From positions 1 to 5,251 of the forward strand of contig CADBUD010000214.1 of NCBI GenBank assembly GCA_902797785.1: 5,251 nt of DNA, given 5' to 3'. The first letter of the stretch is position 1, and every line of letters begins with the position of its first letter. Below the pieces are notes generated by a model that was not told the origin of the DNA, did no database searches, and saw nothing but the letters and a program-made list of their open reading frames with translations. Of this stretch, positions 4,786 through 5,251 are shown in pieces. A program made the translations under genes and the position numbers. The DNA comes from an uncultured Lachnospiraceae bacterium (GTDB lineage: Bacteria > Bacillota > Clostridia > Lachnospirales > Lachnospiraceae).

Positions 4786-5251
4786 ATGAAAAAGATTGGA
4801 ATTGGATATGAGGATTATAAAAGGATGATGGATGATGGATGTTATTATGTCGATAAGACGCTGCTGATTCGCGATATTATAGAAAAAGGCGGGATGGTGA
4901 CGCTCTTTACCCGCCCCAGACGCTTTGGGAAGACGCTCGCGCTCTCCATGCTCCGCACGTTCTTTGAACTGGAATATGATGATGCAGGAAATCCTGTGGA
5001 CAACAGCAGATACTTTGAGGGAAAGAAAATCATGGAAGCGGATAAGAGTATTCTTTCGAAGCAGGGGAAGTATCCTGTCATCAAGCTTTCATTAAAGTCG
5101 GCGAAGCAGCCGGATTTTTTGCTTGCGGCACTGAGACTTCGAGATGAGATCGTCGCAGAAATTCGAAGACATGCTTATCTTTGGCAGACAGATCTATTGC
5201 CAAAGGAAGACAGGGATGAGCTTGCTGCTTTGTCAAGATCGGTGATCAATA
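4786..5251 (+). CDS. AAA-ATPase-like protein (probable PD-(D/E)XK nuclease partner domain off-window), N-terminal part
   Basis: The frame is open from ATG 4786 to the right edge: 155 codons, 3' end missing. The start MKKIGIGYEDYKRMMDDG, then YYVDKTLLIRDII, then TLFTRPRRFGKTLALSMLRTFFE, is the hallmark N-terminus of the AAA-ATPase-like family (PF09820), with Walker-A-like RPRRFGKT at residues 43-50. Family members are usually some 500-600 residues and often end in a PD-(D/E)XK nuclease-like domain (PF08011); that part would lie outside the window. Their cellular role is poorly defined; they are highly multiplied in Clostridia and Bacteroides and have been suggested to be linked with mobile DNA or defence. 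The start is fixed by AGGGTGG (4771-4777) 8 bases upstream; in-frame ATGs at 4756/4759 overlap the -10 element and have no ribosome binding site. A decayed copy lies at 183-446. Confidence 0.9.
   Translation, partial: MKKIGIGYEDYKRMMDDGCYYVDKTLLIRDIIEKGGMVTLFTRPRRFGKTLALSMLRTFFELEYDDAGNPVDNSRYFEGKKIMEADKSILSKQGKYPVIKLSLKSAKQPDFLLAALRLRDEIVAEIRRHAYLWQTDLLPKEDRDELAALSRSVIN

Larger units (their letters stand above)
4695..5251 (+). repeat. Direct repeat, copy 2 (leader plus intact ATPase start)
   Basis: This is the second copy of the segment at 122-446, identical over the first 72 bases and retaining the three segments lost from copy 1. It continues to the right edge of the window, so its full length is unknown. 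The ten bases just before and at its start (4688-4697) equal the first ten bases of the window, so the repeat may extend leftwards, with about 114 bp present only in copy 1 (near 11-124). Confidence 0.9.

Noticed and set aside
4845..5084. Minus-strand frame opposite the AAA-ATPase-like gene, with a related frame at 44-337
   Set aside because: The two resemble each other only because the underlying plus-strand DNA is a repeat; the plus-strand frame carries the family motifs.
122..5251. CRISPR array or classical insertion sequence
   Set aside because: Only two copies of a long direct repeat are present, without regular spacers, transposase or terminal inverted repeats.

Overview
The window looks like a low-to-mid-GC Firmicute chromosome, most likely a Clostridia/Lachnospiraceae-type gut anaerobe. 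This rests on general character only: AT-rich intergenic DNA, AGGAG-type ribosome binding sites, Lys/Glu/Ile-rich proteins, and an AAA-ATPase-like/PD-(D/E)XK family that is expanded in such genomes. No 16S, tRNA or species marker is present, so the assignment is an inference.

Layout, all genes on the + strand. Positions 1-196 hold the unidentified tail of an upstream reading frame. Positions 122-446 are the first copy of a direct repeat: an identical 72-bp leader with a 16-bp-arm inverted repeat and a promoter-like site, followed by a decayed AAA-ATPase-like gene. A MarR-family regulator follows (470-901). A 147-bp regulatory region (902-1048) contains three short palindromes, two sharing the core TTTCGYATTGCGAAW, around a promoter-like sequence. 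The main gene (1049-4648) encodes a 1199-residue NRPS-like megasynthase. Its order is acyl-adenylating domain, carrier protein, condensation domain, then a C-terminal piece of a second adenylation domain that lacks its catalytic core. Positions 4695-5251 are the second repeat copy, with the same leader and the intact start of the AAA-ATPase-like gene, which runs off the window.

How it may work: the MarR protein probably binds the palindromes upstream of the synthase and controls it. The synthase would activate a carboxylic acid (fatty, aryl or similar; it looks like an acyl-CoA-synthetase-type domain rather than an amino-acid-selecting one), load it on its own carrier, and condense it with an acceptor. 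No second carrier, thioesterase, reductase or phosphopantetheinyl transferase is visible, so the acceptor and release step must be elsewhere, or the acceptor is a free amine.

The most notable points are the regulator-synthase cassette lying between one decayed and one apparently intact copy of an ATPase gene unit, the vestigial adenylation domain at the synthase C-terminus with an A10-like remnant just past the stop codon in another frame, and the two related operator-like sites about five helical turns apart.
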